Source: Synergistales bacterium
GTDB taxonomy: Bacteria; Synergistota; Synergistia; Synergistales; Thermovirgaceae
DNA: 19,361 nucleotides
Direction: 5' to 3'
NCBI GenBank assembly: GCA_018434645.1
Contig: JAHDOX010000007.1
Coordinates: 1 to 19,361 of the forward strand
Part shown: one piece after another, positions 1-6,337 of the stretch
Layout: every line of letters starts with the position of its first letter
Numbering within the stretch: the first letter of the stretch is position 1
Made by a program: the position numbers and the translations under genes
Notes under the pieces: generated by a model
Databases searched by the model: none
The model's input: the letters and a program-made list of their open reading frames with translations, nothing else
Told to the model about the DNA's origin: nothing

Positions 1-382
1 AGAAAACCTGCCCCTTGTCGAGAACGACAGTTATGGACTTCAATTTGGCCACGGTGCGTATAGCCAGGTCTATATCCTTGAATAAAGGCTCCATCAGTTT
101 CTGTTCTTCCATAGCCGCCTCTTGGCGTTTCTTTTCGAATATCTGCTGCTTTTGCTGATTGTCGGATGTCTGTTCTATGGCGATTCTCGCTTCCTGCTGT
201 TTCTTGTCAACCACCGACTTTATCTGTCTTTGGACTTCCTGAAATTTGGGGTGCTGGAAAAGAACTTTCTGCGGATCAATCACTCCTACTTTCTCCTGAG
301 CAGCGGCGACCCCCGAAGCAGTGGCGACGAGTAACACGCCCAACGCAAGGACAGCTGTTGCTCTTTTCACGTTGATGGTCAT
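1..382 (-). CDS. OmpH/Skp-family periplasmic chaperone, 3' end cut by window edge
   Basis: I translated this directly from the minus strand; about 127 codons are visible and the frame is still open at base 1. Residues 1-24 form a signal peptide: a basic start (MTINVKR), a hydrophobic core (AVLALGVLLVA) and an AAA-Q cleavage site. The mature part starts with KVGVIDPQKVLFQHPKFQEV, the usual opening of OmpH/Skp proteins. A long Gln/Lys/Glu-rich helical stretch follows, then VVLDKGQVF, the conserved strand near the C-terminus of the family. Skp-type proteins are trimeric periplasmic holdases for outer-membrane proteins, so a diderm envelope is implied. The start is an ATG with AAAGGAGG (390-397) seven bases upstream. 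The gene is divergent from the DUF3343 gene. The family call is firm; the exact partner proteins are unknown. Confidence 0.85.
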   Translation of the reverse strand, partial: MTINVKRATAVLALGVLLVATASGVAAAQEKVGVIDPQKVLFQHPKFQEVQRQIKSVVDKKQQEARIAIEQTSDNQQKQQIFEKKRQEAAMEEQKLMEPLFKDIDLAIRTVAKLKSITVVLDKGQVF

Positions 383-389
383 AAAAGAA

Positions 390-397
390 CCTCCTTT
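390..397 (-). promoter_or_regulatory. Ribosome binding site of ompH-like gene
   Basis: AAAGGAGG on the minus strand lies seven bases before the ATG at 382. It is a near-perfect Shine-Dalgarno match and fixes the start of the ompH-like gene. Confidence 0.8.
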
Positions 398-417
398 AGC
401 AGCATTCATACCGCCTT

Positions 418-447
418 ATTGTATCTTTCGCAAGCCCCCCTCGTCTA
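418..447 (-). promoter_or_regulatory. Candidate promoter of ompH-like gene
   Basis: On the minus strand, TAGACG (442-447, four of six matches to TTGACA) and TACAAT (418-423, five of six matches to TATAAT) are separated by 18 bases. Transcription would start near 411, leaving a short leader before the ribosome binding site. The -35 element lies inside the left arm of the inverted repeat 437-470. This is a match by eye only. Confidence 0.4.
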
Positions 448-455
448 GGTATAAT
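427..455 (+). promoter_or_regulatory. Candidate promoter of DUF3343 gene
   Basis: On the plus strand, TTCGCA (427-432, four of six matches to TTGACA) and a perfect TATAAT (450-455) are separated by 17 bases. Transcription would start near 461-462, about 57 bases before the GTG start. The -10 box covers the last bases of the left arm and the loop of the inverted repeat at 437-470. Confidence 0.45.
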
Positions 456-470
456 TACCTAGACGAGGGG
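437..470. repeat. Perfect 15-bp inverted repeat between divergent promoters (operator candidate)
   Basis: The left arm CCCCTCGTCTAGGTA (437-451) and right arm TACCTAGACGAGGGG (456-470) are exact reverse complements with a TAAT centre. The repeat lies in the 136-bp divergent gap between the ompH-like gene and the DUF3343 gene. It overlaps the predicted -10 of the plus-strand promoter and the -35 of the minus-strand promoter. No gene ends at this gap and neither strand has a T-run after the stem, so a terminator is unlikely. An operator for a dimeric regulator fits best; a 5'-leader hairpin is the alternative. Confidence 0.6.
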
Positions 471-505
471 ATATCCCTGTTTTCCATTCCCTTTTCAGGC
501 CTTAC

Positions 506-510
506 GGAGG
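506..510 (+). promoter_or_regulatory. Ribosome binding site that sets the GTG start of the DUF3343 gene
   Basis: GGAGG is eight bases upstream of GTG at 519. It selects this start over the in-frame upstream ATG codons, whose sequence overlaps the ompH-like gene. Confidence 0.75.
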
Positions 511-518
511 AGAAAAAA

Positions 519-734
519 GTGGATTGTATAGCAACTTTCGAAACTACGCACATGGCTATTTCTTTTGAAAAAAACTGCAGAAAAGCCGGTCTGGCAGTAA
601 AGATCGTACCGGTACCTCGCGAGCTTTCCGCAAGCTGCGGCCTTGCCTGCAGGTTCCCCTGTTCCGACATACAGCGAATCAGGGACATCTGCGCAGAAAA
701 AAACATCGAGGTCGGGGCGTTCCATCTCCCCTGA
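519..734 (+). CDS. DUF3343 protein (putative Se/S carrier-like)
   Basis: This is a 71-residue protein and the only plus-strand gene recognised in the window. Its features match the DUF3343 family: an N-terminal strand with ATFETTHMAISFEK, then a central VPVPRELSASCGLACRF block with the conserved PVPR and SxSCGLA motifs, and a C-terminal IEVGAFHL strand. The family is annotated as putative Se/S carrier-like and has no assigned reaction. The Cys in SCGLA is the likely functional residue, and further Cys residues lie at about 3, 20, 47, 52 and 62. The GTG start is chosen because GGAGG (506-510) lies eight bases upstream. The same frame is open further upstream, but no family similarity or ribosome binding site is seen there. 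It converges on comF across a 43-base gap with no visible terminator. Confidence 0.8.
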   Translation: MDCIATFETTHMAISFEKNCRKAGLAVKIVPVPRELSASCGLACRFPCSDIQRIRDICAEKNIEVGAFHLP

Positions 735-777
735 GTTATTCCGTATCGATTCCGACATCTCACGGTGGCACGCTTTA

Positions 778-1467
778 TCAAGCCGACAAAGTCCAGACCA
801 ACGCTCCGGTAACATGAAGTGTTCCACTACGCAGGGCTTCGGCACACCGCCTGAGGGTAGTCCCGGTGGTGCATACATCATCCACCAAAAGAACACTCCT
901 TGCCGCGGAACCGGTTATTTTGCCGGAAAGACGAAGTGCACCGGCTGAAAGCTGCTTCCTTTCCAGTGAAGCTTTCCCTACTTGCGCTTTCTCCCTGCCT
1001 GTCCATTCCAGCTCCTCTTTTACAGGCACCTTCAATATTTCAGATACTCCGCGGGCGATCTCCAGAGCCTGGTTAAAAGGCCTGCCCGATTTCCTGTGAA
1101 GCGGCACCGGTACAATGCAATCCACTTCTTTCGGCAGGTTTACCGTTAGTGCGACAGCCCGTCCGAGGGGGCGTCCCAAAGCCTTGTGTCCTTCGTATTT
1201 GAGCATGTGGACAAGTCGCTTCGCTTCTTTTTTGTGCAATGCGCCGAAAACCAGAAACGGCGCATCTTTACCGTGACTATCGCAGGGGAGAGGCCTGAAG
1301 CACTCAAGGCAAACAGGATTGTTTTTTTCAACTAAAAATATCAGGCAATCCGGGCAGATGGCCTTCGAGAGCCGCCCGCAAAGCGGGCAGCTCTGGGGCC
1401 ACAAGATATGAGAAAGCGCTCCGTGAAAAGACATAAAGTCCATCCGTGTTTCACTACAACCGAGCAC
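778..1467 (-). CDS. comF: ComF family phosphoribosyltransferase-like protein
   Basis: The protein is 229 residues long, the usual length for ComF/GntX. The N-terminus has a zinc-ribbon pattern with CPLC (27-30), CPDC (38-41) and CLEC (53-56). The middle has the conserved VPVPLHRKSGRPFNQA segment. The C-terminus has the PRPP-binding loop VLLVDDVCTTGTTL (about 192-205). ComF proteins are linked to DNA uptake or DNA metabolism; the reaction in this organism is not known. The GTG start at 1467 is three bases after the metK stop and has no clear ribosome binding site, so translation is probably coupled to metK. ATG codons at residues 9 and 12 are alternative starts. Confidence 0.85.
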   Translation of the reverse strand: MLGCSETRMDFMSFHGALSHILWPQSCPLCGRLSKAICPDCLIFLVEKNNPVCLECFRPLPCDSHGKDAPFLVFGALHKKEAKRLVHMLKYEGHKALGRPLGRAVALTVNLPKEVDCIVPVPLHRKSGRPFNQALEIARGVSEILKVPVKEELEWTGREKAQVGKASLERKQLSAGALRLSGKITGSAARSVLLVDDVCTTGTTLRRCAEALRSGTLHVTGALVWTLSA

Positions 1468-1470
1468 GGT

Positions 1471-2673
1471 CTAGAGGTTTTTGGCTGTCTTTCGAAGGGT
1501 TTCAGCCCTGTCGATGCGTTCCCATGCCGGGATCGGGTCTATATCTATCCTTCCCATGTGTCCGTATGACGCGAGCTTGCGGTATTGAGCTTTTCTCAAA
1601 TCCAGATCCCTGATTATCGCGGCAGGACGGAAATCGAAATTTTCAAGAACAATCTCGGTCAGTTTCGTATCGGGCAAAACGCCGGTCCCCTGGGTATCTA
1701 CCATCACCGACACGGGATGGGCCACACCTATAGCGTAAGCTACCTGTATCTTGCATTCTCTCGCAAGCCCGGCGGCTACAACGTTCTTTGCGGCATAACG
1801 CGTCATATAGGCCGCCGACCTGTCCACTTTCGTGGGATCCTTCCCGGAAAAACAACCGCCCCCATGAGGCACAATGCCTCCATAGGTATCCACCATGATT
1901 TTCCTTCCTGTCAGGCCGGTGTCTGCCATCGGACCGCCCAGGACGAACCTGCCTGTCGGATTGACAAGGACCCTCGGGGATTTTTCCGTAAGGTACTCGG
2001 GAAGGACCGGATTGATCACCATTTCGCAAAGATCATTGTAAATTTGCTCATGGCCGACGGCAGGATGATGCTGTGCCGAAACCACTACCGTCTCGATGTC
2101 AACGGCTTTTCCGTTCTCATATTCCACAGTAACCTGGGTTTTACCGTCGGGTCTTAGGTAGGGAACTATCTTTTCCTTGCGGACTTGGCTGAGTCTTCGG
2201 GCCAGACGATGAGCCAACGCGATCGGCAATGGCAGAAACTCTTCCGTCTCGTCACAGGCGTACCCTACCATCATGCCCTGGTCTCCCGCACCGATAGCGT
2301 CTATTTCCTGCTCCGACAGGTTTCCTTCCCTGATTTCCAGGGCCTTGTCCACTCCCTGACTGATATCCGGCGACTGCTCGTCAATAGCCGTCAATACAGC
2401 ACAGGTATCACCATCGAAACCATATTTAGCCCTGGTGTAACCTATCTCCTTGATGATCTGCCTGGTGATACGGGGGATATCCACGTAACAGGACGTGGTT
2501 ATCTCCCCTGCCACAACCACCAGTCCCGTCGAAACAAGGGTCTCACAGGCCACCCTCCCCATTGGATCCTCTTCCAGTATGGCATCGAGAATACCGTCGG
2601 AGATCTGGTCGGCAAGCTTGTCGGGATGTCCCTCTGTTACGGATTCCGAAGTCAGGAGAAACCGGTTTTCCAA
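1471..2673 (-). CDS. metK: S-adenosylmethionine synthetase (methionine adenosyltransferase)
   Basis: This 400-residue cytosolic enzyme makes S-adenosylmethionine from methionine and ATP (EC 2.5.1.6). Family signatures seen are SVTEGHPDKLADQISDGILD (11-30), with the catalytic His and Asp of GHPDK, GAGDQG (128-133), and the Gly-rich PHGGGCFSGKDPTKVDRSAAY loop in the C-terminal half. Length and motifs are those of a complete enzyme. The start is TTG, supported by GGAGG (2683-2687) nine bases upstream. comF follows three bases after the stop. The 96-base leader contains a weak GATAAT-like element but no convincing promoter and no SAM riboswitch that I can recognise. Confidence 0.97.
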   Translation of the reverse strand: MENRFLLTSESVTEGHPDKLADQISDGILDAILEEDPMGRVACETLVSTGLVVVAGEITTSCYVDIPRITRQIIKEIGYTRAKYGFDGDTCAVLTAIDEQSPDISQGVDKALEIREGNLSEQEIDAIGAGDQGMMVGYACDETEEFLPLPIALAHRLARRLSQVRKEKIVPYLRPDGKTQVTVEYENGKAVDIETVVVSAQHHPAVGHEQIYNDLCEMVINPVLPEYLTEKSPRVLVNPTGRFVLGGPMADTGLTGRKIMVDTYGGIVPHGGGCFSGKDPTKVDRSAAYMTRYAAKNVVAAGLARECKIQVAYAIGVAHPVSVMVDTQGTGVLPDTKLTEIVLENFDFRPAAIIRDLDLRKAQYRKLASYGHMGRIDIDPIPAWERIDRAETLRKTAKNL

Positions 2674-2769
2674 TCCTTTCCACCTCCGTAAAATGCTTTA
2701 ATTATCAAAACAGGTCCGGACGAAAACGTCGGGAAATGCGAACGTTTCGCCTGTTCGAAAATCGTCTTT

Positions 2770-3246
2770 TCAGGAATACTCTATAGGTTTTCTCAGCAAC
2801 ATCATGGTCCCTTCCTTCTGGACGAAACCCGATCGCTCCAGAAACGGGACAAGCTCACTGGTATAGGTGATGATCAAGGGTATGTCACGGATACGGGGAT
2901 GATCCAGCATGTAGTTCATAAGCGCCGAACCGAGCCCTTTCCCCTGATGGTCCGGGTGAACCATGATATCCCATATGGAACCCCTGAAAACGAAATCCGT
3001 CAAAAGCCGGCAAAAAGCCACCATCTTGTCGTCCTTCCTGATGGAAAAACACATGGAAGTCCCGACCAGCATCCTTTCGATCTCCTCCAGCGACCTGCTT
3101 CGTCCCCACTTCGTAAAGCGGTACAACTCCTGCAGCTCGCCCGCTCTCACGGCATACTTGCTGTCATAGAACAGGTATCCCCGACCGATACCGTTGTTCC
3201 TTTTTTCTATCTCTTGTCCTTTGAACTCGCCACCGTTTCTTCGCAA
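2770..3246 (-). CDS. GNAT-family N-acetyltransferase
   Basis: The protein is 158 residues long. The acetyl-CoA-binding motif A is clear: IMVHPDHQGKGLGSALMNYM, with the QGKGLG pyrophosphate loop. A VPFLERSGFVQ motif follows, typical of the GNAT C-terminal part. The substrate cannot be told from sequence. The TTG start at 3246 lies 40 bases inside the upstream zinc-ribbon gene and is supported by GGGAGG (3256-3261) nine bases before it. Much of the N-terminal 25 residues may be unstructured, so a shorter start cannot be excluded. It is the last gene of the DUF3084 cassette; metK starts 96 bases downstream. Confidence 0.85.
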   Translation of the reverse strand: MRRNGGEFKGQEIEKRNNGIGRGYLFYDSKYAVRAGELQELYRFTKWGRSRSLEEIERMLVGTSMCFSIRKDDKMVAFCRLLTDFVFRGSIWDIMVHPDHQGKGLGSALMNYMLDHPRIRDIPLIITYTSELVPFLERSGFVQKEGTMMLLRKPIEYS

Positions 3247-3428
3247 AAGGACATTCCTCCCACAATTTTTCTGAGGTTTGCCCGGCCGTCTGAACTTACG
3301 CTCAACTGCAAAACCTGGCTAACTCCACAACTTTTGCATGTCCAACTTACCCGGGCAATGCCATCGAAATCGGGTGTGCCGGGCAAAATCACCGTTTCCC
3401 CGCACATCTGGCATGCTACTATCAACAT
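3207..3428 (-). CDS. Small zinc-ribbon protein of unknown function
   Basis: The protein is 73 residues long. Two CxxC knuckles (C6-C9 and C31-C34) are spaced as in a rubredoxin-like zinc ribbon: CQMCGE, 21 residues, then CKSCG. The strand VLQLSVSSDG follows, then a polar tail of about 20 residues. Nothing identifies a partner; nucleic-acid or protein binding is possible. The ATG follows the DUF3084 stop by six bases, with GGGAGTGA just upstream. The last 40 bases overlap the start of the GNAT gene in another frame. The conserved knuckles and the operon position make it a real gene, although I do not recognise a named family. Confidence 0.7.
   Translation of the reverse strand: MLIVACQMCGETVILPGTPDFDGIARVSWTCKSCGVSQVLQLSVSSDGRANLRKIVGGMSFCEETVASSKDKR
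3256..3261 (-). promoter_or_regulatory. Ribosome binding site of the GNAT gene, inside the zinc-ribbon gene
   Basis: GGGAGG on the minus strand lies nine bases before TTG at 3246. It is embedded in the coding sequence of the upstream gene and explains the out-of-frame overlap. Confidence 0.6.
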
Positions 3429-3434
3429 GTGGAA

Positions 3435-4589
3435 TCACTCCCGCGTAATATCGCCCACAAGAACCCGGATTTTAACACGAACCGGACCCTCCGTGTAGAT
3501 GTCTCCCTCCGCTTCAACAATAACCCTCGGAGGTTCTTTGCTGTCGGCGATCTGTTCTATGGCATCGAAGAAATCGGAAGCCTCCAGATTGCCTACAGTA
3601 CCTCTCAGCGGGTCAGGCAAAACACCGTCCTGTCTTACCTTTTTGTTGATCTCCCGCAAAACCCCGTAAAGGTAACCTTCCGCTTCGCCTTCGTCAAGCC
3701 CGGCGGGCAATACTTCGTCGGCCAGAACTGTCCCGTCTGGATAAATGAGTTCTGAAGGATATTCCAGGACTCTGACATAGACCGGCTGCCCGACGATTGC
3801 GTTTTCTGAAGCCATGAGGCGTAAAAGTACGCGCTCATTATTACGGCGGCTTTTCTCCAGAATCTCTTCTATAGAGTCGGCGTTCTCAAGACGTATGACC
3901 ACTTCTTCCGGCTTGGCTCCCGTTCGCAACGCAATCATATATCTTGCCGCGGCGAGTATGTCTTCCGTCAAAGCTTCAAGTGTCAAATCACTTTCCGCCG
4001 GAATGATAACCTTTTGAGCTATCAGCTCTCCAGCAAACACTACAATTCTGCCGGCTCTGAGCTCCTCCAATCCTTCCTTGAGAAGCTTTGCGTCCTGCCT
4101 GAGCATTTCGATCTGCTGATTCAAGCTGATCCGCTCACTTTCCAGTTCTTCCAGCTGGCGTTGTGCCAACTCCCTTTCCTTTCGCGCTTTTTCAAGCTCG
4201 ACCTGGACGTTGGAAAGCTGTGTCTGCTTTTCGATAAGCGAAGCCTGACTTTCGGCCAACTGCTCTTCCATCGATGCGAGCTCTTCCCGGGTCTTTTGAA
4301 GTTGCGAAGTAAGATCCCTGATCTGGCTTTGTACGATTTTCATGCTGAATATAGCCGTTCTAACCGTGTCCGAAGTCACCGCAAGGGCTCCCAGAGTGAA
4401 CACCATGATCAGGATGCCCGTTACAACCGTCACAAGAGAAGAGGTATATCTCGGACGCAAGCCGAAAATACTTACGCGCCTTTTCCCGATGCGCATGCCC
4501 ACGATATCACCGATGAAGGCTACGACAGCGCTTACAACCAAAAGCATAACAATTAGGGTCCAGTTCATTTCCGGAAGGCTAGAAAACAA
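3435..4589 (-). CDS. DUF3084 membrane/coiled-coil protein
   Basis: The protein is 384 residues long. It has two N-terminal membrane helices (about 10-32 and 50-75) separated by a conserved cytoplasmic loop, GMRIGKRRVSIFGLRPRYTS. A long coiled coil follows (about 85-175, rich in Gln, Glu, Leu and Lys), then a mixed alpha/beta C-terminal region ending in VIVEAEGDIYTEGPVRVKIRVLV. This layout is that of DUF3084, a family of unknown function. The coiled coil and anchored N-terminus suggest a scaffold or envelope-linked role, which is inference. The start is TTG, with AGGAGG (4599-4604) nine bases upstream; the ATG at residue 8 has no such site. It leads the cassette with the zinc-ribbon and GNAT genes. 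Confidence 0.85.
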   Translation of the reverse strand: MFSSLPEMNWTLIVMLLVVSAVVAFIGDIVGMRIGKRRVSIFGLRPRYTSSLVTVVTGILIMVFTLGALAVTSDTVRTAIFSMKIVQSQIRDLTSQLQKTREELASMEEQLAESQASLIEKQTQLSNVQVELEKARKERELAQRQLEELESERISLNQQIEMLRQDAKLLKEGLEELRAGRIVVFAGELIAQKVIIPAESDLTLEALTEDILAAARYMIALRTGAKPEEVVIRLENADSIEEILEKSRRNNERVLLRLMASENAIVGQPVYVRVLEYPSELIYPDGTVLADEVLPAGLDEGEAEGYLYGVLREINKKVRQDGVLPDPLRGTVGNLEASDFFDAIEQIADSKEPPRVIVEAEGDIYTEGPVRVKIRVLVGDITRE

Positions 4590-4723
4590 CGCCAGAGACC
4601 TCCTCTATGTTCCGCAACAAAGTTAGCACAAAGCGAGGTCTTGCGCATCAAAGTCAAGGAATGCAGATCCCGGAAACTTTAATTGCAATGAAGATGCCGG
4701 GTTAACACGAACCAGTGCAAAGC
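4590..4723. other. Gene-free leader of the DUF3084 cassette
   Basis: No coding potential is seen. The stretch holds the DUF3084 ribosome binding site and an imperfect dyad at 4669-4701: CCCGG/CCGGG arms, CTT/AAG within them, and ATTGCAAT at the centre. A TTGACT sequence on the minus strand resembles a -35 box but has no -10 at a normal distance, so I do not assign a promoter. Confidence 0.5.
4599..4604 (-). promoter_or_regulatory. Ribosome binding site that sets the TTG start of the DUF3084 gene
   Basis: AGGAGG on the minus strand is nine bases before TTG at 4589. It supports that start over the internal ATG at 4568. Confidence 0.65.
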
Positions 4724-4752
4724 AAAAGGGGGAGCACATAACTCGCTCCCCC
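4724..4752 (-). terminator. Rho-independent terminator of the lysine aminotransferase gene
   Basis: Read on the minus strand, GGGGGAGC (4745-4752) pairs with GCTCCCCC (4728-4735) across a nine-base loop and is followed by TTTT (4724-4727). It lies about 45 bases after the stop codon at 4797. A run of ten C on the plus strand (4748-4757) overlaps the upstream arm. Confidence 0.8.
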
Positions 4753-4796
4753 CCCCCTCAAATATTTTATCGTATGGTTTTTCGAGCGAACTTCCC

Positions 4797-6170
4797 CTAG
4801 GCGTTCTCTTTCTTGAGATCGCCCAGGACCTCCCTTGTGACATCGAGTCCCTGCTGAAGATCTTTTTCGGGGATATTAAGCGCAGGACGGAAACGGATCG
4901 AGACATCGCCGCAGGGCAGCACCAGAACGTGCTTTGAATGGAATTTCTTTACGGCCTTGTTCCTCATTTCCTCACTGCAGAAATCATAGGCGCACATGAG
5001 CCCCTTGCCCCGGGCATTCCAGATCATGTCGGGATATTCCTTCTGGATCTCGTGGAGCCCCTCAAGCAGCTTCGGTCCAGCCGTGTTGGCCACGTAATCC
5101 AGAACATTGTCCTCTTCGTAGATCTCGAGATACCTTGTCGACCTCACCATGTCGACAAGGTTACCGCCCCAGGTGGAGTTAATCCGGCTCGAGATCTTGA
5201 AGCAGTTGTCCTCAACTTCATCAAGCCGCGGACCGGCAACAAGTCCACAGATCTGCGCCTTCTTCCCGAAGGCGAACATGTCGGGTTTTACCGGCGCATG
5301 GTGCTCGAAGGCCCACATCTTGCCAGTAATTCCCATACCACACTGGACTTCGTCAAAGATAAGAAGTATATCATTTTCATCGCAGATTTGTCTGAGCTGT
5401 TTGAAGAACTCGGTGCGGAAGTGGTTGTCTCCACCCTCGCCCTGGATCGTCTCTATTATTATAGCGCAGATATCGTCGGGGTTTTCCCAGATAGCTTGCT
5501 TGATCTGCTTGATGGAAACCCGTTCCAGCCATTCCACGATTCCCAGGTTTTCCTCGAGGGGCCAGAAGATCTTGGGGTTCAGCACACGGGGCCAGTCGTA
5601 TTGAGCGAAATACTGGTACTTGTTGGGATCGTGAGTGTTGGTCACCGTAAGGGTGTAGCCGCTACGGCCGTGAAACGCTTCGTTGAAATGGAGGACCTTA
5701 GTTCCCTTGCGGCCCTTGATAGCGTCTCCCTTGCTGATCTTGCCCTGTTGAAGCAGTTTCTGGACTTTCCAGTCCATGGCCACCTTGAAGGTGTTTTCGA
5801 CGGCCAGCGTCCCGTAGTCGATGAGAAAAATGTGGTTAAAGCCTTCCGGAACAGCGATATCGCCAAAGGTCTTGACGAACTTTGCAAGTTCCTGAGTGTA
5901 GATGTCCGAGTTGGCTACCTTGTTGATCGCGGCACGGAAAATGGTTTCCTTGAATTCGTCGTTTGCCAGTTTGGGGTGATTCATGCCGAACGGAGAAGAG
6001 GCGAAGAAGGTATAAAAATCCAGCCAGTCAGCACCGTCAAGCTTGTTGATCATGTGAGATCCTTGTGACTTCTCCATGTCGATAACGATGTCGAAACCAT
6101 CCCTGAGCAACAGTTTCGAAATCTCCGAAAACACATCCTGCGGCGCCACATCTCTGTTAACCTTTGCCAT
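4797..6170 (-). CDS. lat: L-lysine 6-aminotransferase (lysine epsilon-aminotransferase)
   Basis: The protein is 457 residues from the ATG at 6170. It is a class III PLP-dependent aminotransferase of the LAT type, which moves the epsilon-amino group of lysine to 2-oxoglutarate and gives aminoadipate semialdehyde/piperideine-6-carboxylate (EC 2.6.1.36). Visible features are FYTFFASSPFGMNHP near the N-terminus, LHFNEAFHGRSGYTLTVTNT, IIETIQGEGGDNHFR, LLIFDEVQCGMGITGKMW with the PLP-binding Asp, and DMFAFGKKAQICG with the PLP lysine in GKK (about 303-304). The start is fixed by GGGAGG (6179-6184) eight bases upstream. The frame is open a further 29 codons upstream, but those lie in the leader. It appears to be a single-gene unit, with no lysine-catabolic partner beside it. 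Confidence 0.92.
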   Translation of the reverse strand: MAKVNRDVAPQDVFSEISKLLLRDGFDIVIDMEKSQGSHMINKLDGADWLDFYTFFASSPFGMNHPKLANDEFKETIFRAAINKVANSDIYTQELAKFVKTFGDIAVPEGFNHIFLIDYGTLAVENTFKVAMDWKVQKLLQQGKISKGDAIKGRKGTKVLHFNEAFHGRSGYTLTVTNTHDPNKYQYFAQYDWPRVLNPKIFWPLEENLGIVEWLERVSIKQIKQAIWENPDDICAIIIETIQGEGGDNHFRTEFFKQLRQICDENDILLIFDEVQCGMGITGKMWAFEHHAPVKPDMFAFGKKAQICGLVAGPRLDEVEDNCFKISSRINSTWGGNLVDMVRSTRYLEIYEEDNVLDYVANTAGPKLLEGLHEIQKEYPDMIWNARGKGLMCAYDFCSEEMRNKAVKKFHSKHVLVLPCGDVSIRFRPALNIPEKDLQQGLDVTREVLGDLKKENA

Positions 6171-6178
6171 TCTTGTTG

Positions 6179-6184
6179 CCTCCC
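6179..6184 (-). promoter_or_regulatory. Ribosome binding site of lat
   Basis: GGGAGG is eight bases before the ATG at 6170. It rules in this start over the open upstream extension to 6257. Confidence 0.75.
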
Positions 6185-6262
6185 TGCATTTAATATTTGG
6201 GCCTTGAAGAAGCGCCCATATTCTTTTTCCACCCCTATGACCTGGTTTACTTGGCAATTACT

Positions 6263-6291
6263 ATTCTCACACACAAAAGAATTTATTTCAA
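6263..6291 (-). promoter_or_regulatory. Candidate promoter of lat
   Basis: On the minus strand, TTGAAA (6286-6291, five of six) and GAGAAT (6263-6268, four of six) are 17 bases apart. A TGT just before the -10 resembles an extended -10. The region is markedly AT-rich compared with its flanks. The predicted start near 6256 leaves a leader of about 85 bases. Confidence 0.4.
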
Positions 6292-6337
6292 CATTCTTTC
6301 ATATATTCGAAATATTATTTCCTATTAGCGAACCCGA

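Noticed and set aside
437..470. The 15-bp inverted repeat as a terminator
   Set aside because: The flanking genes diverge, so no transcript ends here, and neither strand has a T-run after the stem.
321..518. Upstream in-frame extension of the DUF3343 gene
   Set aside because: It would overlap the ompH-like gene, its promoter and the inverted repeat. Similarity to the family begins only at the GTG at 519, which has the ribosome binding site.
2750..2775. Possible terminator after the GNAT gene (GAAAA/TTTTC stem)
   Set aside because: The stem is five A-T-rich pairs with no following T-run.
4748..4757. Run of ten C as a phase-variation tract
   Set aside because: It lies in the 3' region of lat after the stop, overlaps a terminator arm and is in no coding frame, so slippage would not switch a gene. 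A sequencing artefact in its length remains possible.
4938..6068. Open frame of 376 codons on the plus strand
   Set aside because: It lies wholly antisense to lat, has no ribosome binding site or recognisable domain, and its length follows from the codon bias of lat on the other strand.
6171..6257. 29-codon N-terminal extension of lat
   Set aside because: No ribosome binding site is seen before it, it lies in the predicted leader, and the family begins at or after the ATG at 6170, which has GGGAGG upstream.
6276..6299. AT-only 7-bp stem (AAAGAAT/ATTCTTT) as a terminator of the YkgJ-like gene
   Set aside because: The stem contains only one G-C pair and a ten-base loop, and it overlaps the predicted lat promoter. 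It is too weak for a Rho-independent terminator.
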